A stretch of 48,261 nt of DNA from Flavobacteriales bacterium UBA2426 (GCA_002342985.1 DDRC01000089.1:1-48261); one strand, 5' to 3'. Shown: positions 16,052 through 24,344, counted from the first letter of the stretch. Notes: generated by a model not told the origin, from the letters alone. Translations and numbers: made by a program.

Positions 16052-16059
16052 CAAGGATA
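16052..16059 (-). promoter_or_regulatory. Putative -7 promoter element of the nhaD pair (TATCCTTG)
   Basis: TATCCTTG followed by CGCC lies 20 bases before the ATG at 16031. It shares the 98-base divergent spacer with the element driving the CDF gene. Confidence 0.4.
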
Positions 16060-16116
16060 AGGAACCGAGCGGGCCGCAGGGGACCGCTGAGCGAGCCGTT
16101 GCGAACGCGTGGCGGT

Positions 16117-16124
16117 TAAACTTG
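16117..16124 (+). promoter_or_regulatory. Putative -7 element abutting the CDF start codon (TAAACTTG)
   Basis: TAAACTTG, then CCGC, then ATG at 16129. Only four bases separate box and start, so transcripts could be leaderless. Confidence 0.35.
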
Positions 16125-16128
16125 CCGC

Positions 16129-17124
16129 ATGGGGCGGAAAGGCGATATCCGGCTGCAAGCAACCGTGCTCGTGGTCGGAGCGGTGCTGATGGCCGTGAAG
16201 TTCCTGGCCTGGAGGCTCACCCACAGCAACACCATCCTCAGCGATGCGCTGGAGAGCATCGTGAATGTGGCCGCCGGGGCATTCGCGCTGTACAGCCTGG
16301 TGCTTGCCGCCAAGCCCCGAGACCGCGAGCACCCCTACGGCCATGGCAAGGTGGAGTTCATCAGCGCGGGAATCGAGGGCGGGCTGGTGGTCGTGGCCGG
16401 CGGCCTGATCATCTGGAGGGCTGTGGCGGCCCTGCTCAGCGGGCAGCACCTGCATGCGCTCGACACGGGCATCCTGCTCACCGGCGGAGCGGGAGCGGCC
16501 AACCTGGCCATGGGCCTTGCGCTCCAGCGGCGGGGCCGGCGCGCGCGCTCGATCACCATGGAGGCCAGCGGCGCCCACCTCCTCAGCGATGCATGGAGCA
16601 CCGTTGCCATGGTGGCCGGGCTCATCCTCATCCGCATCACCGGCCTGCTCTGGCTCGACCAGCTCTTCGCCATCCTGTTCGCCGTCTACATCATCGTCAC
16701 CGGCCTCCGGATCTTCAGGCGCTCGTTGGCGGGCATCATGGACGAGGCCGACCTGGAGCTTGCCGCGGAGGTGATCGCCAGGCTCCAGGCGGCGCGCCGG
16801 CCGCAGTGGATCGATGTCCACAACTTCCGGATGATCAAGTACGGCTCGGTGCTCCACATCGACTGCCATGTGACGCTCCCGTGGTACTACACGCTGGAGC
16901 GCGCCCACGCTGAGATCGCTGAGATGGAGCGCATCGTGAACGAGGAGGAGGCCGGCCAGGTGGAGCTGTTCATCCACATGGACCCCTGCATCCCTGCGAG
17001 CTGCGGCATCTGCACACTGGAAGCCTGCCCGGAGCGGAAATCGCCTTGGGTGAAGCGCGTGGAGTGGACACCCGATACCGTGCTCGGCAACGCCAAGCAT
17101 TCCGTGGCCGATCCGGCACGCTAG
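16129..17124 (+). CDS. Cation diffusion facilitator (CDF) metal exporter with cysteine-rich tail
   Basis: This 331-residue inner-membrane protein has six helices in the first about 205 residues. CDF metal-site motifs are LSDALESIVN (helix II), the loop HPYGHGKVEFISAGIEG and HLLSDAWSTVAMVAG (helix V). A cytoplasmic domain (about 210-285) contains IDVHNFRMIKYGSVLHIDCHV. The C-terminal extension carries a C-x4-C-x2-C-x4-C cluster (CIPASCGICTLEAC, about residues 287-300), which could bind Zn2+ or Fe2+ as a sensor or chaperone site. It should export divalent metal in exchange for protons. It is divergent from the nhaD pair. Confidence 0.93.
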   Translation: MGRKGDIRLQATVLVVGAVLMAVKFLAWRLTHSNTILSDALESIVNVAAGAFALYSLVLAAKPRDREHPYGHGKVEFISAGIEGGLVVVAGGLIIWRAVAALLSGQHLHALDTGILLTGGAGAANLAMGLALQRRGRRARSITMEASGAHLLSDAWSTVAMVAGLILIRITGLLWLDQLFAILFAVYIIVTGLRIFRRSLAGIMDEADLELAAEVIARLQAARRPQWIDVHNFRMIKYGSVLHIDCHVTLPWYYTLERAHAEIAEMERIVNEEEAGQVELFIHMDPCIPASCGICTLEACPERKSPWVKRVEWTPDTVLGNAKHSVADPAR

Positions 17125-17220
17125 CCGCGCCTCAGGCGAGGCCCCAATAGGACCCGGGGGCGGGCGGCTGCCGCGCCAGCGGCGGATGCAAGGACGCGGC
17201 CGTTGGCGGGCTGAAATGGA

Positions 17221-17242
17221 GCAGCGCCCTCACGGGCGCTGC
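17221..17242 (-). terminator. Intrinsic terminator-like hairpin after tRNA-His
   Basis: A perfect 9-bp stem (17221-17229 with 17234-17242, GCAGCGCCC) with a four-base loop lies three bases beyond the 3' end of tRNA-His. On the minus strand it is followed by TCCATTTC, a weak T-rich tail. Confidence 0.6.
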
Positions 17243-17247
17243 TCTGG

Positions 17248-17322
<75 letters not shown>

Positions 17323-17397
17323 ATGGCGCTGGGTCGCTCCAGCGGGCCGCAAATATAGCGGCGGCGTTCGGTTACGCCGCGCGCACAAGCGGCTCCG

Positions 17398-17404
17398 TAC
17401 TTTG
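17398..17404 (+). promoter_or_regulatory. Putative -7 element of the glycan operon (TACTTTG)
   Basis: TACTTTGCGC lies nine bases before the ATG at 17414. It is one base shorter than the TAnnTTTG consensus. Confidence 0.4.
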
Positions 17405-17413
17405 CGCAGGTTC

Positions 17414-18568
17414 ATGCACGTGCTTTTCCTGCCCAAGTGGTACCCCGGCCAGAAAGACCCGCAGCTGGGCGATTTCCTGCGCAAGCAGGCACTTGCGGCC
17501 GCTGCTCAAGTGCGCCTGAGCATCCTGCACGTGGAGGCGGTCAGCGGGTCCGGTGCACCATCGGATGAGGCGCTTAGGACGGAGGATGGCGCGTGGGAAC
17601 TGACCGTTCGCTACCGGGCGAGCACGCTGGGGCTGGCACCGGTCCGCAAAGCCGTGAATCTGGTCCGTTATTGGCGCACGGCCAGTGCGGGATGGCGCAG
17701 GCTCTGCGCCGAGCGCGGCCGGCCCGACCTCATCCATGCCTACATCCTCGTGAGGCCTGTTCTGTTCGCTTGGTGGACCGGCCTGAGGCACGGGGTGCCC
17801 TACATCGTGAGCGAGCAGAGCAGCGAGTACCTCGACGGCACCTATCAGCGCAAAGGAGCGCTCTTCCACGCGCTTTCGCGGTTCCTGTTCAGCCGTGCCG
17901 CCGCCGTCACCGCGGTTTCGGCGTGGCTGGGTGACCGGCTGGTCGGCCTCGGCCTTTGCCACCGGTACGAGATCGTACCGAACGTCATACCCGGCCTCGA
18001 CCGTCCATTGCCACCCGCCGGTGAGCCCGGCCGCTTCCTTGTGGTGGCCGACCTGGTGGACCGCACCAAGAACGTGAGCGGCGTCCTTCGCGCGTTGGCG
18101 ATGGCGCGCAAGGCGAACGGAAATGCGCACCTTTCCGTCATCGGTGACGGCGCCGACCGCATGATGCTGGAGCGATTGACCACGGAACTGGGACTCACGG
18201 AGCATGTCCGCTTCCTCGGCCGACTGGCCAACGCACAGGTCCTCGACCACATGGCCCAGGCCTTTGCCGTGATCGTGAACAGCAACGTGGAGACCTTCAG
18301 CGTGGTGACGGGCGAGGCGCTGGCGCAAGGCAAGCCCGTGATCGCCACGCGGTGCGGAGGCCCACAGGCCTTCATCACGGAATCCAACGGCCTGCTCATC
18401 GACCCGCGTGACGATGCGGGCTTGGCGCAGGCGATGCTCTCGCTGATGCGCCAAGCGCCCCGCTACCGGCCTGCGGAGATCCGGCACTCCGTCAGCGAGC
18501 GCTTCAGCCCGCAGGCCGTGGGGATGGCCTTCCGATCGGTCTATCAAGCAGCGACAGGGCATGGCTGA
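17414..18568 (+). CDS. Glycosyltransferase family 4 protein
   Basis: This GT-B glycosyltransferase has 384 residues from the ATG at 17414; a TTG at 17402 would add four. The N-terminal domain starts HVLFLPKWYPGQKDPQLGDF, with the acceptor-side loop near the start. The C-terminal domain has LVDRTKNVSGVLRALA, LSVIGDGADR and the E-x7-E nucleotide-sugar motif in ETFSVVTGEALAQGKPVIAT (about residues 293-301). It transfers a sugar from an activated donor onto a growing glycan or lipid at the cytoplasmic face of the membrane. Its end overlaps the next gene by eight bases, and the unit continues with a flippase, pointing to an exported surface glycan. Confidence 0.93.
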   Translation: MHVLFLPKWYPGQKDPQLGDFLRKQALAAAAQVRLSILHVEAVSGSGAPSDEALRTEDGAWELTVRYRASTLGLAPVRKAVNLVRYWRTASAGWRRLCAERGRPDLIHAYILVRPVLFAWWTGLRHGVPYIVSEQSSEYLDGTYQRKGALFHALSRFLFSRAAAVTAVSAWLGDRLVGLGLCHRYEIVPNVIPGLDRPLPPAGEPGRFLVVADLVDRTKNVSGVLRALAMARKANGNAHLSVIGDGADRMMLERLTTELGLTEHVRFLGRLANAQVLDHMAQAFAVIVNSNVETFSVVTGEALAQGKPVIATRCGGPQAFITESNGLLIDPRDDAGLAQAMLSLMRQAPRYRPAEIRHSVSERFSPQAVGMAFRSVYQAATGHG

Positions 18569-20132
18569 CCAGCGGGTGCGCATCGCGGTGGTGACCGGCG
18601 GCCGATTGCGCGGCTGGGAATCGGACATCGTGCGCCGCGTGAGGGCGCTTCGCGAAGCCGACGTGGTGGCCTGGATGCACCTGGATCAACTGGCCACTGA
18701 GGACCCTTCAGGGGCTTTCGGCCGGCTGCAGCGCAAGGTCTCCGCATCCCCCCAGCTCGCCTTCGAGGCCCATGGGCCAGCGGACCTGGGTCCCCTGCGC
18801 GTCAACGACCTCCGTGGAGCACAGGTGGACCTGGCGTTGCTGCTTGGCGCCGCTTCCGGCCTCCAAGAAGGCCCTTGGGACCCTGCCCTGCGCCGATGGG
18901 CTTTCCGCCACGGCGACGACCTGCCCGCCCACCGAGCCTTGCCGGGGCTCCGCGAATCGGTACGCCAGGTGCCGCTCACGCGCTTCGGGCTCGTCGATGC
19001 CGGAACGGGACGGACCTTGCGCACGGCCTGCCTTCGCACCGCAGGTGAGCCCGGGACCCTGGCAGCGGTGATTGCCGGGCTCGCCGCGCAGTGGCCCGCA
19101 GCTGCCATCGCCGAATGGGCGGCCAACGGCCAAGCGCCGCAGGGCATGGACGATGAGCCCACGGCCGCAATGCCCCTTCCCGGGCTGCTGGAGACCCTGG
19201 CCTTCGGCTGGCGCCGGATGACCGGGCGCGGCGGCGCACCTCTGGCGACAGACCATGGCGCGTGGAACATCGGGGTGCTGCATCAGCCCGTGCATGTGCT
19301 GCTGGAGGACGATGGCAGCCGTAACGTGCGCTGGCTGCCCGCCCCTTCCAAGGGCAAGGCCCGCATGGAGCCGTTCGGCTATCACACGCCTGACGGGGAC
19401 CTCAATGTGCTCTTCCGGAAGTGCAGCGTGGACGGCGATGAGGCCGTGATCGCCCGCGTGCGGCCGAAGCCGGACAACATCCTGAAACGCTCGCGCACCA
19501 TGCTCGAGGGCGATGGGCATGCCGCCTATCCCTACACGCTGACCGTGGATGGTGCGCCGGCCGTCATTCTCGGAGATGGCCCTGCCGCATGCGTGCGGAT
19601 CCACCGCATCAATGACGCGAACGACGGACTCCTGGATGGCCGCCCTATCCTGAGTGAGGCGCTCCATGCCCCCACCCTGTTCGAGCATGACGGGCGATGG
19701 TGGCTCCTGGGCACGAAGGATCCGCTGCCCGATGCACTGCTGTATGGCTACTACAGCGATTCGCCCTGGGGGCCCTTCGTCCCGATCGGCCACGGGCCGC
19801 TGAAGTGCGACGTGCGCAGCGCACGGCCGGCAGGCTCGCCATTCCTGCACGACGGTGCGCTGTACCGCCCGGCCTTGGACGCCTCGGCCCCCGGCGCGCC
19901 CGCCGTGAGCATCAACCGGGTCGACCGGCTCAGCCCTGCGGGCTTCCGGGAGGAGGCCGTGCGACGGGTCCAGGGCTTCGCGGCAACAGCCTACGGCGAG
20001 GGCGTGCGCACCATCACCGCCATGGGCCAGCTGACGCTGGTGGATGGGTTGCTGAGCCCCGTGATGGAGGCCCGGCGGGCCAACGGAAGCCGTTCCTCCA
20101 CCCGCTCACGATCGAAGCGCGACCGCGGATGA
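18561..20132 (+). CDS. Two-domain protein: formyltransferase-like N-domain plus GH43/GINT1-like beta-propeller
   Basis: This 523-residue protein has no signal peptide. Residues 1-200 resemble a Rossmann-type formyltransferase-like domain (VRIAVVTGGRLRGWESDIVRR, NDLRGAQVDLALLLG), although the usual catalytic Asn-His-Asp set is not evident. Residues about 225-500 look like the five-bladed propeller of the GH43-like/GINT1 N-terminal family. Relevant blades are NIGVLHQPVHVLLED, FGYHTPDGDLNVLFRK, HAPTLFEHDGRWWLLGTKD, DSPWGPFVPIGHGPLKCDVRSARPAG (split for length) and INRVDRL. A role in modifying or transferring a sugar in glycan assembly is likely from its position between a glycosyltransferase and a flippase. 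The reaction is unknown. It overlaps both neighbours (8 and 4 bases). Confidence 0.8.
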   Translation: MADQRVRIAVVTGGRLRGWESDIVRRVRALREADVVAWMHLDQLATEDPSGAFGRLQRKVSASPQLAFEAHGPADLGPLRVNDLRGAQVDLALLLGAASGLQEGPWDPALRRWAFRHGDDLPAHRALPGLRESVRQVPLTRFGLVDAGTGRTLRTACLRTAGEPGTLAAVIAGLAAQWPAAAIAEWAANGQAPQGMDDEPTAAMPLPGLLETLAFGWRRMTGRGGAPLATDHGAWNIGVLHQPVHVLLEDDGSRNVRWLPAPSKGKARMEPFGYHTPDGDLNVLFRKCSVDGDEAVIARVRPKPDNILKRSRTMLEGDGHAAYPYTLTVDGAPAVILGDGPAACVRIHRINDANDGLLDGRPILSEALHAPTLFEHDGRWWLLGTKDPLPDALLYGYYSDSPWGPFVPIGHGPLKCDVRSARPAGSPFLHDGALYRPALDASAPGAPAVSINRVDRLSPAGFREEAVRRVQGFAATAYGEGVRTITAMGQLTLVDGLLSPVMEARRANGSRSSTRSRSKRDRG

Positions 20133-21385
20133 CACGCCCCGTGATCGGCACCATCGCTGCACGCGTGGCCATCGCCGCCATGAACCTTCTGCTGGTGGCC
20201 GTAGCCGCTCGCTCGCTCGGGCTGGCCGATGTGGGCCGCATGAGCCTGGTGGTGCTCGCCATCACCTTGGTGCTGCTGCTCTGCCATGTGGTTGGCGGCG
20301 GTGGATTGGTCTACTTGGAGCCGAGGCACGGCACACGCACGCTCCGCTGGGTCTCTTATGGCTGGGCTGCGGTGGCCTGCGCGATCGCGGGGCTGCTCAT
20401 CGGGCCGCTGGGGCTCGCACCGTCCGGCCTCGGTGCGTACGTGATAGGCCTGGCCTTCCTGCAAGGCTTGCACGGCATCCACCTCTCCCTGCTGCTCGGG
20501 CGCGAGCGCTTCGGAACGCATAATGCGGTGCAGGTGGGCCGTACGGTCACCCTGGTCGTGGCGTTCGCAGCCCTGCTCCGCATCGGCGATGCTTCGCTCA
20601 TGGACTTCATCCATGCCACCGCCATCGCCGATGCGGCCACCGTGGTGGTCAGCGGCGCACTCCTGGTCCGCCTGCCTGCGCAGGCGAGCGATCCCGCCCG
20701 GGCGCTGATCGCCTTGATCCGGCAAGGGCTGCCGGCACAGGCGGCCAACACGCTCCAATTGCTCAACTACCGCCTGTCCTACTACCTCCTCCAGGGCTTC
20801 CAAGGCGCCACAGCACTGGGCCTGTGGTCCATTTCCACCCAGCTCGCCGAGAGCGCATGGCTGGCCCCCAAGAGCCTGGGCTCGGTGCTCTACGCGAAGG
20901 TGAGCAACCTGCAGGAGCGGGACCGGCAGCGCGACCTGACCCTGGCCGTGATGAAGGTCTCGATGGCCATCGCGGCGCTCACGGCCGGCGTGCTCATGCT
21001 CCTTCCCGAGGGCCTTTTCGAATGGGTGTTCGGGCCGGAGGCCAAAGGGATCGGGCGGCTCATCATGCTCATGGCCCCTGGGCTGCTCTCCATGGCGGCA
21101 TCGCAGGCGCTGAGCCATTTCATGAGCGGGAGCGGGCGCGTGCTGCACAACACCATCGGGTCGGCGCTTGGGCTCGTGGCCACCCTGGCGATCGGGTACA
21201 CCCTCATTCCCGGGCAGGGTGCCGATGGCGCTGCGATCACAGCCAGTGCCGCCTACACGCTTGGCGTCATCTATCAGTACCTCGTATTCTCGCGGATCAC
21301 AGGTGCCCGCCTCAAGCATGTGCTCCCCAACCGGCAGGATGGTGAGCGCGTCGCAAAGGCCTGGCGGCGCTTCGCCGGCGGCTGA
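20129..21385 (+). CDS. Oligosaccharide flippase / Wzx-like MOP-family transporter
   Basis: This 418-residue inner-membrane protein has about 12 hydrophobic helices, starting TIAARVAIAAMNLLLVAVAAR. Its topology and the conserved GLPAQAANTLQLLNYRLSYYLL region (helix 7) fit the polysaccharide-biosynthesis branch of the MOP superfamily, which flips lipid-linked glycans to the periplasm. The ATG at 20129 overlaps the upstream stop (ATGA), so the longer open frame beginning at 19697 is rejected. It completes a three-gene glycan unit. Confidence 0.88.
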   Translation: MTRPVIGTIAARVAIAAMNLLLVAVAARSLGLADVGRMSLVVLAITLVLLLCHVVGGGGLVYLEPRHGTRTLRWVSYGWAAVACAIAGLLIGPLGLAPSGLGAYVIGLAFLQGLHGIHLSLLLGRERFGTHNAVQVGRTVTLVVAFAALLRIGDASLMDFIHATAIADAATVVVSGALLVRLPAQASDPARALIALIRQGLPAQAANTLQLLNYRLSYYLLQGFQGATALGLWSISTQLAESAWLAPKSLGSVLYAKVSNLQERDRQRDLTLAVMKVSMAIAALTAGVLMLLPEGLFEWVFGPEAKGIGRLIMLMAPGLLSMAASQALSHFMSGSGRVLHNTIGSALGLVATLAIGYTLIPGQGADGAAITASAAYTLGVIYQYLVFSRITGARLKHVLPNRQDGERVAKAWRRFAGG

Positions 21386-21391
21386 ACCGCC

Positions 21392-22114
21392 TCAGAACAG
21401 GCTCAGCGCATCCGGTATACCGATGCCCCGGTCCACGGTGAAGCCCTCGCCGAAGGTGCGCATGATGATGCGCCCCATCTCGCGATGCCTGCCCTCCAGG
21501 AAGGGCAGGAAATCCTCGCGCGCGATGGGGCTCAGCGGCTCGGTGCTGGCGGGGTCGTGGAACTGCGAGCGGAAGCAGCGCAGCGCCTTCATCTTGCCCT
21601 CCCAATGCGGGGTGATGTCGAATACCAGGTCCGGCTCGATCCAGCGGTCCTGTATGGCATGGAGCACGCGCATCGGCCGCCACGGTTCCTGGGCCGCGCC
21701 TTCGTCTTCCGTCGCCAAGCGGCGCAGGCCGCTAAGGAAGCCGGCCTCGGCCACCAGCTGGGCGGCGCGACCGTGATCCGGGTGGCGGTCGCGGACCGCG
21801 TTGGTCAGCACCACCTGGGGCCGATGACGCCGGATGCTGCGCACCACGGCCATCAGGCTCTCCCGATCGGCGCGGAAGAAACCGTCCGCCAGGCCGAGCT
21901 GATACCTGAAAGCGGCGTCCAGCACGAGGCGCGCCGCCTCGGCCTCCTCGCGCCTGATCTCCGGCGTGCCGCGCGTTCCGAGCTCACCGGCGGTGAGGTC
22001 CACCAGGCCAACCGACCTCCCCAGCGCACGGTGGAGCAGCACCGTGCCGGCCATGGAAATCTCCACATCATCGGGGTGCGCGGTGATGCAGAGGATATCG
22101 ACGCGCTCGCTCAT
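21392..22114 (-). CDS. bshB1: Bacillithiol biosynthesis deacetylase BshB1
   Basis: This 240-residue PIG-L/LmbE deacetylase has the zinc and catalytic motif AHPDD (residues 12-16), then VLTNAVRDRHPDHGRAAQLV with the third metal His. It also has DLTAGELGTRGTPEIRREEA, the BshB1-type YQLGLADGFF, and a C-terminal FLEGRHREMGRIIMRTFGEGF. It removes acetate from N-acetylglucosaminyl-malate to give GlcN-malate, the second step of bacillithiol synthesis. The ATG at 22114 overlaps the stop of the glutathione peroxidase gene upstream (ATGA), so the earlier in-frame start at 22129 is unlikely. bshA and bshC are not in the window. Confidence 0.94.
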   Translation of the reverse strand: MSERVDILCITAHPDDVEISMAGTVLLHRALGRSVGLVDLTAGELGTRGTPEIRREEAEAARLVLDAAFRYQLGLADGFFRADRESLMAVVRSIRRHRPQVVLTNAVRDRHPDHGRAAQLVAEAGFLSGLRRLATEDEGAAQEPWRPMRVLHAIQDRWIEPDLVFDITPHWEGKMKALRCFRSQFHDPASTEPLSPIAREDFLPFLEGRHREMGRIIMRTFGEGFTVDRGIGIPDALSLF

Positions 22115-22689
22115 CGCCCCTCGAGCCAACCGACGACACGCTCATCCAAGGGCGAGATGCCGCTCTCCAGGGACATCACCAATCGGCCCTGCTCATCCAC
22201 CAGGTACTTATGGAAGTTCCACTTCACGCTGGAATCCATGGCTCCGTTCAGGGCCTTGGTGGTGAGCCACCGGTACACCGGATGCTGGTCGCCGCCCTTC
22301 ACCTCCACCTTGCTCATCAGCGGGAAAGTGACGCCGTAGTTCTTCTGGCAGAAGGACTCGATCTGTGCCTCGCTGCCCGGTTCCTGCCCACCGAACTGGT
22401 TGCATGGGAAGCCGATGATCACCAGCCCCTTCGAGCCATACGCCTCGTGCAGCTCCTGCAGCTGCTTGTACTGCGGGGTGTAACCGCATTCGCTGGCCGT
22501 GTTCACCACCATCACCTTGCGCCCCTTGAAAGCGGCGAAATCCACCTCGTTGCCGTGGATGTCGATGGCCTTGAGGGCATGGAAGGAGGCGGACGGCTCT
22601 TGCGCGCTGCCGGATTGCGGGGCGGACACCGACCGGAAGCAGCCGAAAAGCGAAAGGATGGAGAGGAACAGCATCGGACGTGGGTTCAT
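22111..22689 (-). CDS. Glutathione peroxidase-family lipoprotein
   Basis: This 192-residue protein has a lipobox (LSLFGC17), so it is a periplasmic lipoprotein. The thioredoxin-fold GPx core has peroxidatic Cys68 in NTASECGYTPQYKQL, GFPCNQFGGQEPG with Cys96 as likely resolving residue, and the WNFHKYLV motif. Cys replaces selenocysteine, as in most bacterial GPx, and such enzymes usually use thioredoxin as reductant. Its 3' end overlaps bshB1 by four bases, coupling peroxide defence to bacillithiol synthesis. Confidence 0.94.
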   Translation of the reverse strand: MNPRPMLFLSILSLFGCFRSVSAPQSGSAQEPSASFHALKAIDIHGNEVDFAAFKGRKVMVVNTASECGYTPQYKQLQELHEAYGSKGLVIIGFPCNQFGGQEPGSEAQIESFCQKNYGVTFPLMSKVEVKGGDQHPVYRWLTTKALNGAMDSSVKWNFHKYLVDEQGRLVMSLESGISPLDERVVGWLEGR

Positions 22690-22704
22690 TGCTTTGGAAC
22701 ACTG

Positions 22705-22712
22705 CGAAGGTC
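22705..22712 (-). promoter_or_regulatory. -7-like element of the gpx-bshB1 operon (GACCTTCG)
   Basis: GACCTTCGC lies 15 bases before the ATG at 22689. It shares the 103-base divergent spacer with TACCTTTT at 22760. Confidence 0.3.
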
Positions 22713-22759
22713 CGGAATGTTCCGGAAGCCGCAGCCTCTCGGGGGCTCGACGCGGGCGT

Positions 22760-22767
22760 TACCTTTT
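22760..22767 (+). promoter_or_regulatory. Putative -7 element (TACCTTTT)
   Basis: TACCTTTTCCGCCC lies 25 bases before the ATG at 22793. It closely resembles TATCTTTTCCGCGCC before the TonB receptor gene (42554). Confidence 0.4.
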
Positions 22768-22792
22768 CCGCCCTGTGCCGTACAAGGTGCCA

Positions 22793-23629
22793 ATGCCCAT
22801 GATCCGTCCTGCCAGCCTCATCGCTTGCGCAGCGCTGCCGCTGCTCCTTTCGGCCCAGACACAGGTGCGCATCGTCGACCCCAGCGCCCTGATCCTTCGT
22901 CCCGACCTGGGCGCCGACGCAGGGGCCCAGGCGGGCATGCGCGCAGCGGGCATAAGCCCTGAGCTGATGCAACAGGCGGCATCGCTCAGCGACCCCGACC
23001 GCTGGCCCATCGGCCTGCGCACCGATAGCGCCCGGCTCGCCAACCGGAGCGCGCTTCGGAACTACACCGCCTACCTGGTATGCGAATACGCCACGGAGGA
23101 GGGCGCCCTCAGCATCATCTCGGTGCCAGCCGTGTACAACTACCAGATGCCCGAGGACCTGCGGGCACCGACCGACGTTTACCTGGTGCTCCGATCGGCC
23201 GGCATCGAAGCCGTGGAGGCGACCGTGATGAAGTCGGCGCCCAGCAAGGGGCCTTCGTGGCGGAACCTGCGGCCCGCGCGGATCACGCGGCCCGACGCGG
23301 TCTATGCTACTTACGACCTGGCGGCCGACGAGGAGGCCATGGCAGCCTTGGAGAAGGCCGGACTGAGCAAGGCCGAGCTTGAGGCCGTGGTGTTCCGGAG
23401 CCATGAGCGCAATTGGCCGGAGGGCATCGATAGCTTCGATCGTCGCTACCCCCGTCTCAAGTCGTTCACCAGGTACAAGGCATTCCGGCTGGCCCGATGG
23501 TCGGACAAAGTGCTGGTGGTGGTGCCCAGCGAGGTGAACCGCAAGGCACCGGAGGGCGTGAGGCCGCTGATCGACATCTACATGGTATTCGCCGCCGATG
23601 CCGTGCAGGTGAAGGAGCGGCGCCGCTGA
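22793..23629 (+). CDS. Secreted protein of unknown function (278 aa)
   Basis: This protein starts at one of two in-frame Mets (22793 or 22799) before a signal peptide (LIACAALPLLLSAQT). The mature part is mixed alpha/beta and rich in charged residues, with no recognised domain. It has an N-terminal segment VRIVDPSALILRPDLG, a central LVCEYATEEGALSIISVPAVYNYQ and a C-terminal DKVLVVVPSEVNRKAPEGVRPL. The ending is basic (KERRR). There is no T9SS tail. It is a single gene between the divergent gpx operon and ccmB. The longer open frame starting at 22499 is rejected because it is antisense to gpx and lacks a signal peptide. Confidence 0.72.
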   Translation: MPMIRPASLIACAALPLLLSAQTQVRIVDPSALILRPDLGADAGAQAGMRAAGISPELMQQAASLSDPDRWPIGLRTDSARLANRSALRNYTAYLVCEYATEEGALSIISVPAVYNYQMPEDLRAPTDVYLVLRSAGIEAVEATVMKSAPSKGPSWRNLRPARITRPDAVYATYDLAADEEAMAALEKAGLSKAELEAVVFRSHERNWPEGIDSFDRRYPRLKSFTRYKAFRLARWSDKVLVVVPSEVNRKAPEGVRPLIDIYMVFAADAVQVKERRR

Positions 23630-23658
23630 GGCACAGGGGGGCTACAGCGCGGCGGGAC

Positions 23659-23666
23659 TACCTTCG
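23659..23666 (+). promoter_or_regulatory. Putative -7 element of the ccm operon (TACCTTCG)
   Basis: TACCTTCG lies eight bases before the ccmB ATG at 23675, in a 45-base spacer. It is identical to the boxes at 11364 (minus strand) and 45543. Confidence 0.45.
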
Positions 23667-23674
23667 TCCCCTCC

Positions 23675-24343
23675 ATGAGGGGCGCGGAACTTGTGCATCT
23701 GCTGAAGCTTGAGGCCGCTCTGGACCTGCGCCAGCGCGCCGCATGGGGCGGCATGGTGCTCTATGTGGCGAGCGCCATCTACACGTGCCACCTGGCCGTG
23801 CAGGAAGGCGCCTCGGGCTCGGCGTGGAGCGCGCTGTTCTGGATCATCCTGCTCTTCGCGGCCTTCAACGCACTGGCGCGCTCCTTCCAGCGCGAGGATG
23901 GCGGCCGGCAGCTCTACCTGCATACGCTCGCGCACCCGCGCAGCGTGGTGCTGGCCCGCACCGCCTACAATGCCGTGACCATGCTGGTGCTGAGCCTCTT
24001 GAGCCTGCTGTTCTACACCGTATTCCTCGGCGATGAGCCGCTGCGGGCCGGCGATCCCCTTCAGTTCACCGTGGCGGTGGCGCTCGGGGGCATCGGCTTC
24101 GCCTCGGTCCTCACGCTCATCTCAGCCATCGCCGCTCGCGCGGGCAGCGGCATCGGCCTGATGGCCATCCTCGGCTTCCCGATCGTGCTGCCCATGCTGC
24201 TGGCAGTGATGCAAGCCAGCCGCCTGGCGCTCTCCGGCGCCCTTTGGGGCGAAACCGCCCCCTACTTCCTCGGCATCCTCCTGATCGACGTGGTGGCGCT
24301 GAGCCTGGCCTGGTTGCTGTTCCCGTACCTTTGGCGCGATTGA
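23675..24343 (+). CDS. ccmB: Haem exporter permease CcmB
   Basis: This 222-residue inner-membrane protein has six hydrophobic segments. The N-terminal LLKLEAALDLRQRAAWGG and the following FNALARSFQREDGGRQLYLHT are typical CcmB signatures, the latter being the coupling loop. Together with the ATPase CcmA, CcmB energises release of haem from CcmE by CcmC. The ccmA gene is not next to it and is not seen in the window. The ccmC ATG follows the stop after a single base. Confidence 0.93.
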   Translation: MRGAELVHLLKLEAALDLRQRAAWGGMVLYVASAIYTCHLAVQEGASGSAWSALFWIILLFAAFNALARSFQREDGGRQLYLHTLAHPRSVVLARTAYNAVTMLVLSLLSLLFYTVFLGDEPLRAGDPLQFTVAVALGGIGFASVLTLISAIAARAGSGIGLMAILGFPIVLPMLLAVMQASRLALSGALWGETAPYFLGILLIDVVALSLAWLLFPYLWRD

Positions 24344-24344
24344 A

